A program made the position numbers and the translations under genes. From positions 186,001 through 250,000 of the forward strand of contig JAUIRK010000185.1 in NCBI GenBank assembly GCA_030549495.1: a stretch of DNA of 64,000 nucleotides, read 5' to 3'. Numbering within the stretch: the stretch's first letter is position 1; each line of letters opens with the position of its first letter. The stretch comes from Nectonema munidae (taxonomy: Eukaryota; Nematomorpha; Nectonematoida; Nectonematidae). The notes beneath the pieces were generated by a model. That model was not told the DNA's origin. It worked only from the letters and a program-made list of their open reading frames with translations, and ran no database searches. Shown one piece after another: positions 50,114 to 62,140 of the stretch.

Positions 50114-52220
50114 TGTCATTTTTTTTCTATTGCGCTTTATTTATTTCGTTAATATTGGTAATTTCTTTTGTATCAGAAGACATTGATTGGCCAGTTTATC
50201 TATAAATCGACCGCCTTCTTTATTTTTATAACCCTATATCCATACAAATGCCAAGTTTTAATTTATGTTACGACTTTTACATAGCTTTTGTAAATTCTGA
50301 AATCTCAAAAAAAACGTTGAGTAAATATGAGTATAAGGAATATAATAAGCTTATCTAAAACATTTCGTAAAACATATTCCCTATGAAAAGCTAATTTCAT
50401 CTTAAATATGTAGTGAATTAGCCGAAGCAACACTGAATACATCATCAGAATATGATGAACCATCTCTTTCATAATCCATGTTTGGAGGTGCAAAGTTTTC
50501 GCTTTTCCTAGTATTCAGCATTTGCAATATAAGACTCTGAAAATGTGATTGAGCGAATTGAAGTGAAGAGTCATCTAATTACTGTCTTAGTCAAACATTT
50601 TTGTATGATTTTTAAAGATTTTATTTATGATGTTAATTTTTTTTAATTTATGTAAATATTTTATAGCAACATTTTAAACTCAATATTTGGTCACCAAAGT
50701 TAAAGTTAAAAGCAAGTTTTCCTAATTTTTGGAACATTCTCTAGTAATAACGAGGGAGTGGCGTAGCGAGATTGGATCTCAGGAGCCACTTTTCGCGTCC
50801 CTCTCATCTGAGATAATTTTTAGGTCTCTCTGATTTGTTTAAAGAAAGGGTTGCCAAGTTTGATCTCCTGGAACATTGTTCATATGTCAATTCATTGATT
50901 GAATCTGTGTATATATTCTATAATTTTTAAGTTAGGTTTTAGATTAAGAAGAAACAAACAAAGAATTAATTTTATTCCATATAAAAAAGATTATTTTATT
51001 TTTTCTTTTATTTGCATCAAAGGATTGTTAACAACTTGTTTGATTGATAGTCGATTTTTGAAAATGCTGTTGAAATTGAACAACCTAAAACTTCTATTTT
51101 CTTACTTATATTTTTATTCAATCAAATTTCTCTTCTTCTTTAATGGCAAAGGCTATTTTTTTTAATTATAATTAAATTTTATCTTAATATAAAAATTGTG
51201 ATAGATGTGAAAAACCTTAAATTAAATTATCTCCTATATTCTATCCAAAAGGATCAATGAACAAAAAATATCAAGCATGTTTTTATCGTGATGGATACAA
51301 TATTGCAAACATTCCAATATTTGTTTTTTTTGTTTAAAGAAAGAGATATAAATTGCAATATTTTCTGATTGAGAATTGTTTAAAATAAATGATTTTTTAA
51401 GAAAACACTCAGTTCTCTAGCCATAAAAAATATTAAGAGTAATGGTGTAAGGTTTATTCAATATAAGATATTATCGTATGCTCGGCCCCTCTCCTCTCTA
51501 CAAATATGCCCTCTCTAAATATATGTATGGGTAAGGGTTGGTCCGTTAATCCATATCCAATCCTGCTCAAGGGAATATGGACAGGCTAGATCTGCTTTTG
51601 AAAGTTAATGGACAAGGAAGATTTTATTTAGAAACATGATCATCAGAGTTCAAATCGATGATCAAACAATATTTATTGAAAATCATTTTCTTCTAATATA
51701 AAACTTATGTCTTCTATTAGCCGTTCATCCCTCTTTTCATAAGATTGTACTTTTTTACAAAATACCATAGCAAAAAAATTGATATTTCTCACTAAATCTG
51801 TTAGATGATGTAGAGGTCGAGATTTTGATAAATGGGCAGATAAAGTGAGAAAGAAGATGCATTTCCAGCTTCTCATGGTAAGCCTAAAAATACGACTTTC
51901 AAAATATTGAAAAATAAGGATTTATCTTAGAATTGAAGATACACAAGCACCCAGAAGCAATTTTTTGCGGGGCGTTTATAAAATACTTTGTTTTATTGAC
52001 TTTGATATAAAGTGTAAGTTGAAGTTTAGATTTATTTATTAGTATAGTTATTCATTTTCCCATCAATCCTATTATTCCTTACTTTCTTTTTCCTCCTCTC
52101 CCCTTTTTTCCTGAAGTTCATGTGAATCAAGACATCGAAAATTTTAAAATTGCCCTTTTTTTTATATAAACGCTAAAAGTTTATTATTATTTTTTTTATT
52201 TTCATTAAATATACCATTTT
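50114..52220. other. Intronic DNA without a recognised gene
   Basis: Nothing recognisable except a hAT-like terminus GAGTGGCGTAGCGAG at 50756-50770. Confidence 0.35.
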
Positions 52221-52400
52221 TACTTTAAGTTCGTCCTTTTTCAATTTAAGTTAGTCCATTTCCAATTTAAGTTCGTCCCTTTTCAATTTAACTTCGTCCT
52301 TTTTCAATTTAAGTTAGTCCTTTTTCAATTTAAGTTCGTCCTTTTCCAATTTAAGATCGTCCTTTTCCATTTTAAGTTCGTTCTTTTTAAATTTGTATTT
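52221..52400 (+). repeat. Minisatellite, 21-bp unit, about 8 copies
   Basis: Tandem variants of TTTTTCAATTTAAGTTCGTC (plus C) recur about eight times with scattered substitutions (TTAGTCC, TTTCCAATTT, AACTTCG, AGATCG variants). No coding frame is implied. Confidence 0.85.
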
Positions 52401-52945
52401 AAGCTCAAAAAGTCAGTTTTTGACCTTGTTAGCTATATTTTGTAAAGAAAAATCCGATTCGAACTTAAATTCTCTGGAAATATTTTTTGTTCTACTTTTT
52501 AACAAAGAATAAAACACCAACATAGGTGTGCCTGAGCTACAATATAAAAAAAATTGAAATTGTTTGATATACTCAAAAAGAAAAGGGTAAAATAAAAAAA
52601 ATAACTAAAATCCCACTTAGACAAAGCTTAGTTATGAAAAAAATCGTGTGTATATTGAAATTATACGTGTAAAGTTTCTTAATTTCAATATTAATACCAA
52701 ATAACTTTGAAATTTTTTTAAAGAAAAAGATGTTTTTGATATAGTGAGATAAAATCTGCTCTAATCTATTCGAAAAACTTCATTTTAAGTGTTGCAAGTA
52801 AAAATTATGGACGAAGCAGCATTTTAAACTGAAAACTTGCACAGATTCGAACAGTTTTCGTTAGCACAGGGTGTATTCGGATCGGGCCGATTCCTTTAAG
52901 TATTTAAGCACAGCACATGTGGCATTATTCTTTTTTTTGCCAATA

Positions 52946-53253
52946 ATGTCTAGAAAGACTTCACTTGAGAAAAGAATGAATTGATCAAGTTGGTAAGAAA
53001 CGAAGGTTCCAAGATCAAAGAAGCTTCTAATTTCCTAAATATTAATTATTCTACTTCGAAGACAATTTTGCAAAATTTTGAAGATGATGATGTCTACACA
53101 AATGTTGCTAATAAACATGGAGGTCACAAAAAAGTCTTACTCGAGCAAGAAAAACTCTCGTACTTAGAAAGTTTGATTGAAAATAACCCCATGCACACAT
53201 TGGAAGAAATGAGACAAAAAATTCAACAAAGATTTTCTATAAAATGGCGCTGA
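52946..53253 (+). pseudogene. Tc1/mariner-type transposase N-terminal fragment
   Basis: ATG at 52946 starts MSRKTSLEKRMN*. The main frame from 52972 then reads LIKLVRNEGSKIKEASNFLN, INYSTSKTILQNFEDDD, NKHGGHKKVL and SYLESLIENNPMHTLEEMRQ with KIQQRFSIKW. This is the helix-turn-helix DNA-binding half of IS630/Tc1/mariner transposases (usual form: LVENNPTLTLEELRQ). One frameshift lies near the N-terminus. The catalytic DD[E/D] half is absent: unrelated sequence begins right after 53253. Confidence 0.75.
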
Positions 53254-53314
53254 GTCTTCATAAATAAATAAAAGTTGTAAAGAAAATAAATTGAAAACGT
53301 TGAGTAAATCTTTT

Positions 53315-53366
53315 ATTTAACAAAATATCAGCAATAATATTTCGGTCACTATGACCTTCTTCAGAT
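53315..53366 (-). ncRNA. Hammerhead-ribozyme-like motif (Penelope-type)
   Basis: On the - strand, 53364-53340 reads CTGAAGA, then AGGTCATAGTGACC (a 5-bp GGTCA/TGACC stem with TAG loop), then GAAA. This is the conserved CUGANGA - stem II - GAAA core of hammerhead ribozymes. It is followed by ATAT and, after a short loop, ATATT, which could form stem III with the cleavage-site U next to it. Stem I partners are weak. Penelope-like retroelements are known to carry such motifs in their terminal repeats. It directly follows the truncated Tc1 fragment and may mark the retroelement end that truncated it. Activity is not shown. Confidence 0.45.
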
Positions 53367-53949
53367 ATATATGACATAAAAATATCGTACATTTCACAAC
53401 CTTCTTTATCTTTCATAATTGACTTGATCTAAGTGGAGTTTTCCAATGTTAAGTTCTAAAGCGAAAACACTTCTATGAGTTTAATTCTGAAGCAACTATT
53501 TTTAATTCCTTGAATAACGTCAATTCTTCGTTCGTGAATAAAATGTTTCGTTTTTACGTTCTGGCATGGAGAATTTTGTTTGAGTAGAGGAAACAATATT
53601 ATTATAATTACTTAGAATTTATGTGTGAGTAATAAACGCGATAATATAAAGTGGAAATACGTATTCGTGTTAGTAATGCTATCTTACAAGACAATAAATG
53701 TTTAGTTGTTTCCTCTACAGTGTAGAAAAGAGTTTAATTATTACACAGCATGTTCTTTGCTGAGTGGTTCGTTGTTCGCGTAGCTCAATGTCGTTTAATA
53801 GAGATCCATGCGAAAATGACGACATTTTTTTACAAATGAAAAGTCGTCGAATGTCTCAAATAGTCTGTGCTCGTTCTAAACAAATTTTACTTTATTGCAT
53901 GATTTAATCGCTTAAAAACTTTAGAAATTTATGAAATATTGCTCTTTTA

Positions 53950-54532
53950 TTGGTACCCGAACATTTGGCTGATAGACATTTGGCCGAACAAAAATTTTAT
54001 CAAACTGACATTTGACCGAATGGACATTAGAGGAGGGGTATTCGGCATTTTTCCAGACTTGTGCATCCAGTAAAATAATAATCCTTAATGTAAAAACACT
54101 AAAACTCAATAAAATACAGTAAACGAGATGTTCACACAAAAATTCATATTTCTCAGTCATTGGTATGAACTTTTAGACTGAAATGTTTGCAAAAAGAAAA
54201 AGAATTGATAAAACAAAGAATAATATAGTAAAGTAAAACATGTTTTTAGGTATTCAAATATTTTGAGCAATTGCACTTAGAAAATCTATTTTTTTAAAAC
54301 TCGATAACAAATCAGACATGCCAACACATTCATCATGTAACTTTTAATAGATAAAAATAAAAGTTAAGAATAATAACAAAAAATACGCTTCAGATTATTT
54401 GTATAGAGGACAAGCTTTTAAACTTACTGCAAGTAAAGCAACGTTTACAAAAATCGTCAAATTGTATGTATATTTTCGGTGAAATGAAGTCGGCTGGATG
54501 TCCCTTCGGCCAAATGTCCAGTTACGATTTTA
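53950..54532. mobile_element. Candidate MITE with ACATTTGGCCGAA ends
   Basis: The left side has CATTTGGCTGATAGACATTT and GGCCGAAC; the right side has the reverse complement CGGCCAAATGTCCAG. The repeated phrase ACATTTGGCCGAA is in inverted arrangement at the ends of an AT-rich centre. Exact termini and target duplication were not resolved. Confidence 0.45.
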
Positions 54533-54691
54533 TTACATCCATCAAATGATTGTGCACTCCTCAGAATAAACTATGAAAATAAAAATGATTATTTATTGCA
54601 GTTGTACTATTTTTTCATTCATCAATAATAATTGACAAATTTCATTTCGTTTCTTTTCCTTTTTCTCTTACCCTTACATCTGATGACTTAG

Positions 54692-55003
54692 CTTATCAAA
54701 TATCCATCACCATTTATAAATATCCCAAAAAGACATACAAAAATGGTACCTCGTATTATACTCCGGCCAGTCAAATTGATAACTAAATCAAATACAAATA
54801 CAGATCGTTGTTCTCCTTATATGGGTGGGATCAATCGCCAAGCTGCTCAACGAGTGACGATTAGGCTTTCAAGTGTGATTTTCGCTAGCTGTGAAAAACC
54901 TAAATGTTCGGCGCACAAACTCAGAAAAGCAAGCCTAAAAATCTCAAACAGCCAGACATTCTCTAGATCTGCAAGTGGGTCAAATGGCACAAGACAAGAG
55001 TGA
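54692..55003 (+). other. Unidentified coding-like segment behind a strong acceptor-like site
   Basis: A long pyrimidine tract (about 54648-54673) and CTTAG precede an open frame whose ATG at 54743 begins MVPRIILRPVKLITKSNTNT and which ends SRSASGSNGTRQE*. Base composition is GC-richer than its surroundings. No good donor site is seen inside the frame, its phase does not fit between navigator exons E and F without introducing a stop, and no family is recognised. It could be an old repeat, an exon of an alternative transcript, or chance. Confidence 0.3.
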
Positions 55004-55674
55004 CCCAAGAATCGTTCGACACTCATTCAAGAAGAATAGGATCTCCATTGTGAAGACTTTTGTCATATTGGTGGGTATTGCTAAATTCCACAAAATGCAT
55101 CTATAATTTAACCTCACCTTAGACTTGAGTATCACTTATTGTTTTGTGATAGAAATAGTAGGTGGTACCCATAAATATTACGTACCATATTCCTTTCAAT
55201 ATAACATATAGAAGTGTTGAGTCAGTGTTACTTTTCTGAATGCACAAAACAGAAAATATAGCTACGACTCCGAATCCACTCCCTGTTCATATTCGTTTAC
55301 CTTTATAATATATATCTTTAAATTTTCGCTAATTGAAGTTTTTACGAATGCATCCCCTCTAAAAAGTTGAGAATTTAAATTTCTCTATAGGTATATTAAA
55401 TATTTTTTTAAATATCTGCAAGGTAAACAAATATAAAAGATCGACACTTCATTTTAAGAAAGAGGCGCTATGGCATAATGCCCCCCCCCCCTTGAATACG
55501 CCAATGGTTAGGCTAATACTGTAAATTAGCAAATCATTTCAGGTATTTGTTCGGATGATGTCATTTAGTTTAGGCTTTTTTCTGTTGATTATTCTTTTAC
55601 CTAATTTTTCCCATTTTGGGATAAATTGTGTCTGGTAATTTTCTTCTTGAACTTGCCTGCTTTTCTTTTTAACT

Positions 55675-55811
55675 TTAACCCATTAAGTCCGAATGCTCCC
55701 ATTTGGGAACATAAGTAATTTCATCTTCGTCTGCTTTTTTCAATGACTTTGTATATAAATCGTCTGCGTTTTTTAAATATTGTCTGATTTCTATTGTACT
55801 TAATGGGTTAA
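55675..55811 (+). mobile_element. piggyBac-like MITE with TTAA ends, copy 2
   Basis: TTAACCCATTAAG at the left and CTTAATGGGTTAA at the right form perfect inverted termini including the TTAA target. The interior matches 11124-11283 on the opposite strand, including GGGAACATAAGTAATTTCAT. Confidence 0.8.
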
Positions 55812-56174
55812 ATGCTCATTATTCTTCTAAAAACTAGGAGCTTTTCTTTCCTAGACTTGTTTGTAATAAACTTCAAAAGTGCTCTCGTTATGTTTGGCTT
55901 TTATGGCGGGCTTACAGTAAAAATTTACAGAAAGTCTTCAATGTTTGTTTAATAATAATTAATAAGTGCAGTCCTTATTGCACTCTGTTCTTCACACATT
56001 GCCCTTGTGAGTGTGTGCATTTGATTAGGGGATGTGTAAACACTTAAGCAGCTGCACTTTACTCGTTGTGTCCCCAACAACGTTTTCTTTATTCCTCAAC
56101 GCTGTGTGTACAGTGTACACTAATCAACGCCATCTACACCAATACCCTTAGTGCTACTCTACTATTTTTTTTAG

Positions 56175-56354
56175 AAGCGACATCTCTTAAGCATAGTAAT
56201 AACAACAGTACCCGCGTTAATACAACCTCTGACGGTTTTAAACAGGATGTCAATGCCTTTCCTAAAATTGTTTGTAATAGCAAAGTGGTTGATTTGAAAA
56301 TTCCCGGAACTCATCTTCGAAAAGACTCAGATATAAAGGTCAAACTAAATCTTG
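56175..56354 (+). CDS. NAV: Neuron navigator homologue, exon F (linker)
   Basis: The 180-bp exon (phase 1 in, phase 1 out) encodes (Q)ATSLKHSNNNSTRVNTTSD, then FKQDVNAFPKIVCNSKVVDL and KIPGTHLRKDSDIKVKLNL. It is a polar, Ser/Asn/Lys-rich linker without a known domain. The acceptor is TTTTTTTTAG. Two donors are possible: GTCAAA at 56339 and GTATAC at 56355. The second is chosen because only it keeps exon G open. Confidence 0.65.
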
Positions 56355-56828
56355 GTATACTTTTTTTTACATATTCTTTATTTTTTGATGAATACTACCT
56401 TCGGTATCTAGAGATTTTTCATAAAATCAAAACGGTATTTTTTTCCAATTTAAAAATATATACCGATTATATAATATTATAATATAATAATATATAATGA
56501 TTTTTAAGCTAGTGACCTCACACTCCTTGACTTAAAAATAATTTAGAGGTAATTGAATAATTTTACTCAAGGTTTACTGCGCATTCTCCGAAAAAAATGA
56601 ATCCATTGAATTTTCTCAAAATCAATAACTTTTCGATTTTTTAACTTCCTAATTTTTTTAAATATACTATAAAATTGTACATTTTTTAATAATTTATTGA
56701 TCCTTATAGTAGGTGACTCGAGTACCAAAGTTGTTAGTAGTATATTGATTGCTGTGATTAAAACTCTATGTGAGAATGTCAGCTAACTGATATATAAGAT
56801 ATTGTCTAACCATTTTTATGAAACTAAG

Positions 56829-56975
56829 GAAAGGTAAATGTACCGCGGGGTGTTTTCATCGAGAAGGCGCAATTACGCCCCTTGTATCGAACTAAGAAAG
56901 AAGGCTTGGTAAGGGATCGAACCCAAGATCTTGAGTTATCAAAATCATTACAAAACCAACCTTACTCACGCCCCT
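56829..56975 (-). repeat. tRNA-derived SINE (antisense), second copy
   Basis: It matches 21899-22046 nearly end to end in the same orientation: on + GGGTGTTTTCATCGAGAAGG, CTTGTATCGAACTA and GGGATCGAACCCAAGATCTT; on - the B-box GGGTTCGATCCC. Length and ends agree within a few bases. Confidence 0.75.
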
Positions 56976-57880
56976 AAAAAAGAATTCTTCAATATGTTAA
57001 ATCCATTAATACTTAGTAACTTATTACTTATAGAGAGTAGTATTAAATATGTGAAAAAACTCCACGTTTATGCTAGTCTTTATCACTAAAGGCATAGAAT
57101 TATAATTGATTCTTGTTTGAAATTCGATTTATTTTTTCTTGAATATTAGTTCTACCAATTGGATATACTTTTAAGATTTTTGCTATTCATTATAGAACAA
57201 ATTTCTGTATATTCAAGAGAAGATTTACATTTTGGTTTTTGATAAAAAAAAAAAAGCCCTTGAACAGAGAAGAATGATACAATTTTTCCTCTTCTGAACT
57301 TGCCGCTTCTCTGCACATATGTCTGAATTCTCTCAGTTTAGATGAGACTGTGCTCAATCATTCTAATCATTTCAAATAAAACTTTCACTATAATCAGGTG
57401 TCTGACGCTGAAAAACTTTTATTTATACAAGGATGACATTCAGTTGTTTATTGTTTCTAAACCAGTATAATGGTTTGTTAAAAAAATAATTTTGAATCAG
57501 GTACTTAAGAAGACAGGAAATTCACATTTCAGAAAGTAAAAGAAAAAGTTAAAAGTTTGATTCTGGTATGCATTGAAAGATTACATTTCTGAGAAGAAGG
57601 CGTTGTGTTTGATAGAAAAAGTCAGTTAAAACAGTTCTTATTGCTTTCTTTTGCACTACCATCATTTTATTTTGATCCAACTAACCCCAATTCATAATAC
57701 CTGGACTGAAATGTGGCAGGGGATTAAAGATCTATATAATAGTATTTTTCTATCATGTCTCAAGATACGTAGAACATAATTAATTTTTATAGACAAGTAA
57801 GTTAATTGATCTTTCTATTTAAGGGAAGTATTAAACAATTAAAGCCTAGAAAATAGACTCATGTGACTAACTCGTTTGAG

Positions 57881-58165
57881 CAGTGGCGGATCCAGAAATC
57901 GACTATAGAGGGGGGGGGGGGGGGGGGCTAATTTGAAATATTAATTTTGTTGGTTTTTTAAAAGTTTACCCGTTGTCATCATAGTCTTCGGTCTTCATTT
58001 CTTAACCAAATAGACGAAATTTCAATACCATAGAAATCCTGATGAATGAAGGTTTCTGGAAAATTGAAACAAGAATTTTTGAGGCCTTACTCCGTAGGGG
58101 GCCGAGGCCTAGGCTTCGTTAAATCGGTTAAATGCCCCCCCCCCCCCCCTTTGTATCCGCCAGTG
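57881..58165. mobile_element. hAT-like MITE with poly-G/poly-C flanks inside its TIRs
   Basis: The left end CAGTGGCGGATCCAGAAAT and the right end TTGTATCCGCCAGTG are inverted (CACTGGCGGATACAA from the right). A G run of 19 or so lies near 57909-57927 and a C run of similar length near 58134-58150, placed symmetrically. The 8-bp flanks CGTTTGAG (57873-57880) and CATTCGAG (58166-58173) match at 6 of 8 positions. The frame at 58046-58354 crosses it and is not a gene. Confidence 0.7.
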
Positions 58166-59599
58166 CATTCGAGTTTAAGAAAATTTAATCTATTTCTATT
58201 GTGGGAAAATCATATTGCCACAAAATACAGAAAATATACTTTATGTTACACTTTGTTCCTGGCAAACAAGTGTTATTCGTCCCCAACTTTTTTATTACAA
58301 TGCAATAGAAAATGCTCATTACTCCTTTTAAAATTTGCTTTTGATGTTTTTTGAATGAATTTGATTTAACAAAAGGTTAGCAAAAATAAAAGATAATTTA
58401 CATTTCCAACTCTCAGAAACAAATTTATTAAGTTAGATGTGCAATTTTCTACGTTTGCTGCTATACAATTGTTGAATAAATCATATCCTCCAATCAAATT
58501 TTCGTGGTAAGTTTTCTGAATTCAAAGCCCAATTGTATTCATATGTTGGTACAATACTCTAGTTATGTTTGTGTTAGAATAGCATCAAAATGCATTATTT
58601 TTAAGAATCGAATAATTTCGCTGCAATACTAATCATATTTCAGAGATTTAAATAGAAGTTTTACATTACTGTAGTTCTAAGGAATGATCAAGACAAGAGA
58701 AGTTTTTAGGTTTCTAGTGGAGCTGTCAACGAAGATAATTCACTTATTGGGAATACGTGCATTTTGCAATTTGAGCAAACAGGCCTCATACATGATTGCA
58801 AAAGTAAAAGGTTTCTGGATTGGTGAAAAAATTTGAGAAATGCCCTGACGTTTTTCAAAATCTCCAGATTTGACTTAATCAAGATCTCTGAACAGTTTGA
58901 TTTGGATAGTATTGATGTCTCTCAGTATCTGCATATGTTATATCATAGTTATCTTCAGTGTTCTAATCTTCTGATTTGCTCTTATTTCTATCTGAGTGTG
59001 CTTGCAGCCTCATGATGCCATTTCACTCATTGTTATCTAAGGAGTTAAAGAAGTTTCAAACCAAATTAATTTTTCTTGCAAAATTTTATCTTTTTTGAAT
59101 TATTAAAACTTATTTAGTATGTTAAAACTACAATTTTACCAAAGTTTCTAAGGTTGCAACTGGTATTAGATTGACAAAATACAAACTTCTAAATTCGATG
59201 TTCTAACTACAAAAGTTAAATTGGATCAAAATGATTCATTTCCGTGTTATTTATTTTCAAGGAAATGGCAAATTTTGATTTTTAACGAGGAACAAGGCAA
59301 AAATGAATTTTGTTATATAGTGATATTATTTGCATCCAAGTTATTATAAATGTTATCAAGAAAAAGGCTGAGTAAATATTTAGCTGTAGAAACTACTCAA
59401 TAACTAATCATTTTCCAATTACATAACTATTTTAGTCCTATTTTCCATTATAAGGAATTGGGCTTCCATTTTAGTATTTGGCCTATTTCAAATCTCGATC
59501 CAAATATTTTTATATAACACTTTTTAAATAGAAAATACTTTTGAAATATTAAAGTTAAAGGCATTAAGAGCTTAAATAAATTTACCTTATACTTCCTAG

Positions 59600-59794
59600 A
59601 TCTCAAAGACAATAAAGAAATGATGTTTGAAAAGTTGAAGATTTTGTCCAGCAAAAAAGAAAATCTATTCACATCATCGCGTCTCCATCCACACCAGAAA
59701 ACGCGAAATGAATCCAGTGAATTTTCTCAAAATCAAATGAGGGCAAAACAACAAAACCATCACATCGATCAAGAAAAATTTAAAAGCAGTACAG
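59600..59794 (+). CDS. NAV: Neuron navigator homologue, exon G (LEKLKLFNSK-like motif)
   Basis: The exon (phase 1 in, phase 1 out) encodes (D)LKDNKEMMFEKLKILSSKK, then ENLFTSSRLHPHQKTRNESS and a Gln-rich stretch ending KFKSST. MFEKLKILSSKK corresponds to MLEKLKLFNSKGG, a short conserved motif that follows the Ser/Pro-rich linker in vertebrate navigators. This anchors the downstream exons to the same gene. The acceptor is CTTCCTAG and the donor GTAAAT at 59795. It ends at about residue 287 of the visible part; the next exon is beyond the window or unrecognised. Confidence 0.8.
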
Positions 59795-60775
59795 GTAAAT
59801 TGTGACATAATTTTGAATCGTTTTGCGAAATAAGTTTCTCCATTTTTAATGACAATCGCAAAAATCGGTTGCTCTATTAAACTTTCCCTATTTTATATAA
59901 AAAACTTAATAAGGATAAAATAACTCATCAAATGTAAAATTTTTTCCATCTTTTATCTTAATCTCAATTTGGCTTGATCGTTTTTTTTTCTTATTTGCAC
60001 TTTGGATCCTTAACAAACACTGACAAACCTTGCGGTATTGTGAACGTTTATTTCTTTATTTATTGTTAAGCTATTGGTCACACTGGGATCCCTGTACACA
60101 TTTTTCGCTAAAAAGCTTTAAATCTGGTAACGATAATGTCTTCAATTGATCTCTAGTTGTTCATTGATTGCAATAGTTTTAATCAGTTATCTTTCGTCGT
60201 TATTGACTTTTGTAATTTCAAGATTAATGTAGTTTATTAACAATGAGGGTTGCGGAGTCTATCAAACTCCCACTACGAATACGGAAACATTTGAAATATC
60301 TAAGCCCAACTTGGAGTAAAGAAGGGTCACTGCATATCCTTACAAAAATTAAACTCATTTTCTTCATTTTTAATACCCCTAAATTCTATTAGATACGGCA
60401 ACTGTGACTTCTATCCCCCATCTGCGACTCTACAGCTTTGATAAGCATTGACTATCACTAATTCGGCAACATTGGGATCTTAAGGATGCCGGTTTAGCCA
60501 TTTTTTCGGATTACCGATTTATGTTACAATATACAACACACAGTAGCTAGCGCCTAATATTAAAATTAATTTTTTTTATGAATCATTACATTTTAGTTAA
60601 TAAAGAGAAAACGGCGATCAAAAACTTCAAATCAAATTTTTTATTAAAAATACAAAACTGATGTTTACAAGTTGCTTAAAATCCAAAAAGTAACAAGCAC
60701 ACATATATCAAATAAATTACAAAATATATCAAGCAAGTACAACAAGCCTCTCTAAATGGACATTTAAACATTCAT
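59795..60775. other. Start of navigator intron 7
   Basis: No gene is seen. It leads into the antisense Tigger/Jerky element. Confidence 0.45.
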
Positions 60776-61672
60776 TTAATTCTCATTTTGATAAGCAGAT
60801 GTTGAAGGTACTGAAGTTTCGGTTAGTGATTTTTCTTTTGCACTCTTTTCACCAATTTTTTTGAACATAGAATACAGGCTGAGCTGTCTCATATGATTTG
60901 GCTTTTCTTTATTTTATTTATCCTGCAAAATGTAAAGGTTCATTATTTCTTGCTCAGTAATAAAACGGTGCTGTTCTAAACCTTTTAGCAGTTCACCAGT
61001 CATATCAACTAAACGATTAATAGAAATTTTTTTCCTTACCTGTGACTCATCTTCGCTTTCAGTATCACTGTCTTCTTTATTAGCTAGTTGTTCTGGATTT
61101 ACAACCATATTTATAATTTCTGAGTCGGTATAGTGTCGAACAACAGGGGCACTGTCATCAACAATGAACCATTCATCAATGTTATCTTCATCAAGCCTTG
61201 ATGCTAAATCTTTTGCTTCAAGATTGGTTAGACCACGAGCAAAAGCTAAAAGATCATTTATATGTTGTTTTACTTTTGAGAGCCCAAATCTGGAAGTTTT
61301 GGATTCATACAATGTTAGGACTTTTTTCTAACATCGACACTAGCCACAATTTATTCCATCCATGTTTAAGTGTGTCTGCTTCTAGTTTTCCAAGCATTAG
61401 CAGCACAGTAAATCATATCTCTCATATTGAATTCACGAGAAACTCACTTACAGGTTTCCCAGAGTTGACTGCACTTAGTTGTCGTCTCATAAAATGTGTA
61501 CGATATTTTGACTTTAATGAGCGTAGTATGCCATTGTCTAACGACTGAATTAATGGCGTGCAATTTGGTGGAAGGTATACAACAAAAACATTGCTTTTTA
61601 TTAACAATTCTGCTTTTGGATGAGCAGAACAATTATCTAAGAGAAGTATTATCTTGCGGTTATGGTCTAAGC

Positions 61673-62140
61673 CAGTGGTTCCCAACCGGAGGTCCATGGA
61701 CCCCTAGGGGTCCATAGAAGAATTTCAAGGGGTCCATGGAAATTCTACTTCAAACTACTTATGCTGAATCTCCTTTAATATACTTCTATTTTCTAAATCA
61801 ATATAAATATATATATTTAGAGCTTTTTTAAATAAATATTTTCTTCCCTTTTTTAAAGTTTCATATTTTCAATGTTTATATATGCTTTTTATTAGTTACA
61901 ATATTTTTGAAAAATTTATATTTTAATTGGAAAAAATTTTTATTCACATTTTATGTCAGGCTTTACGCTTTCTCTGATTTCATATGAATAAGCATACGAT
62001 TTAATCAGATGACTAGAATCATTTTTTGCATAAAAATCTTTGATTAATTTTGTTGGATCAAACTATTCAGTTGTAGGGGTCCACAGGTAAAAAAGTGACT
62101 GGAAAAGGGGGAACGGGATAAAGAAGGCTGGGAACCACTG
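61673..62140. mobile_element. hAT (Charlie-type) MITE with perfect 8-bp TSD
   Basis: The termini are CAGTGGTTCCCAACCGGAGG and GGCTGGGAACCACTG, inverted. The target duplication GTCTAAGC is identical on both sides (61665-61672, 62141-62148). It contains three GGGGTCCA words near the left end and GGGGTCCACAGG near the right. No coding content. It inserted into the Jerky/Tigger transposase after that had arrived. Confidence 0.9.

Larger units (their letters stand above)
32271..56174 (+). other. Navigator intron 5 (23.9 kb), transposon-rich
   Basis: GTAAGT...TTTTTTAG. It contains most of the mobile elements of the window. 32271-34767 and 35450-38016 show no gene; hAT-like termini of the CAGTGGCGTAG family occur at 33670-33684 and 34332-34346. 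Additional small navigator exons in it cannot be excluded. Confidence 0.65.
56355..59599 (+). other. Navigator intron 6 (3.2 kb)
   Basis: GTATAC...CTTCCTAG. It contains an antisense SINE (56829-56975) and a hAT MITE (57881-58165). 58166-59599 shows no gene. Confidence 0.65.

Noticed and set aside
54704-54789. Peptide YKNGTSYYTPASQID resembling the YTPTSQL motif of vertebrate navigators
   Set aside because: That motif lies far downstream of the KLKLFNSK motif in navigators, but here it would precede it. The frame also ends in a stop without a donor.
56339-56340. Alternative donor GTCAAA for exon F
   Set aside because: It would put exon G out of frame with an immediate stop. The donor at 56355 keeps the conserved motif in frame.
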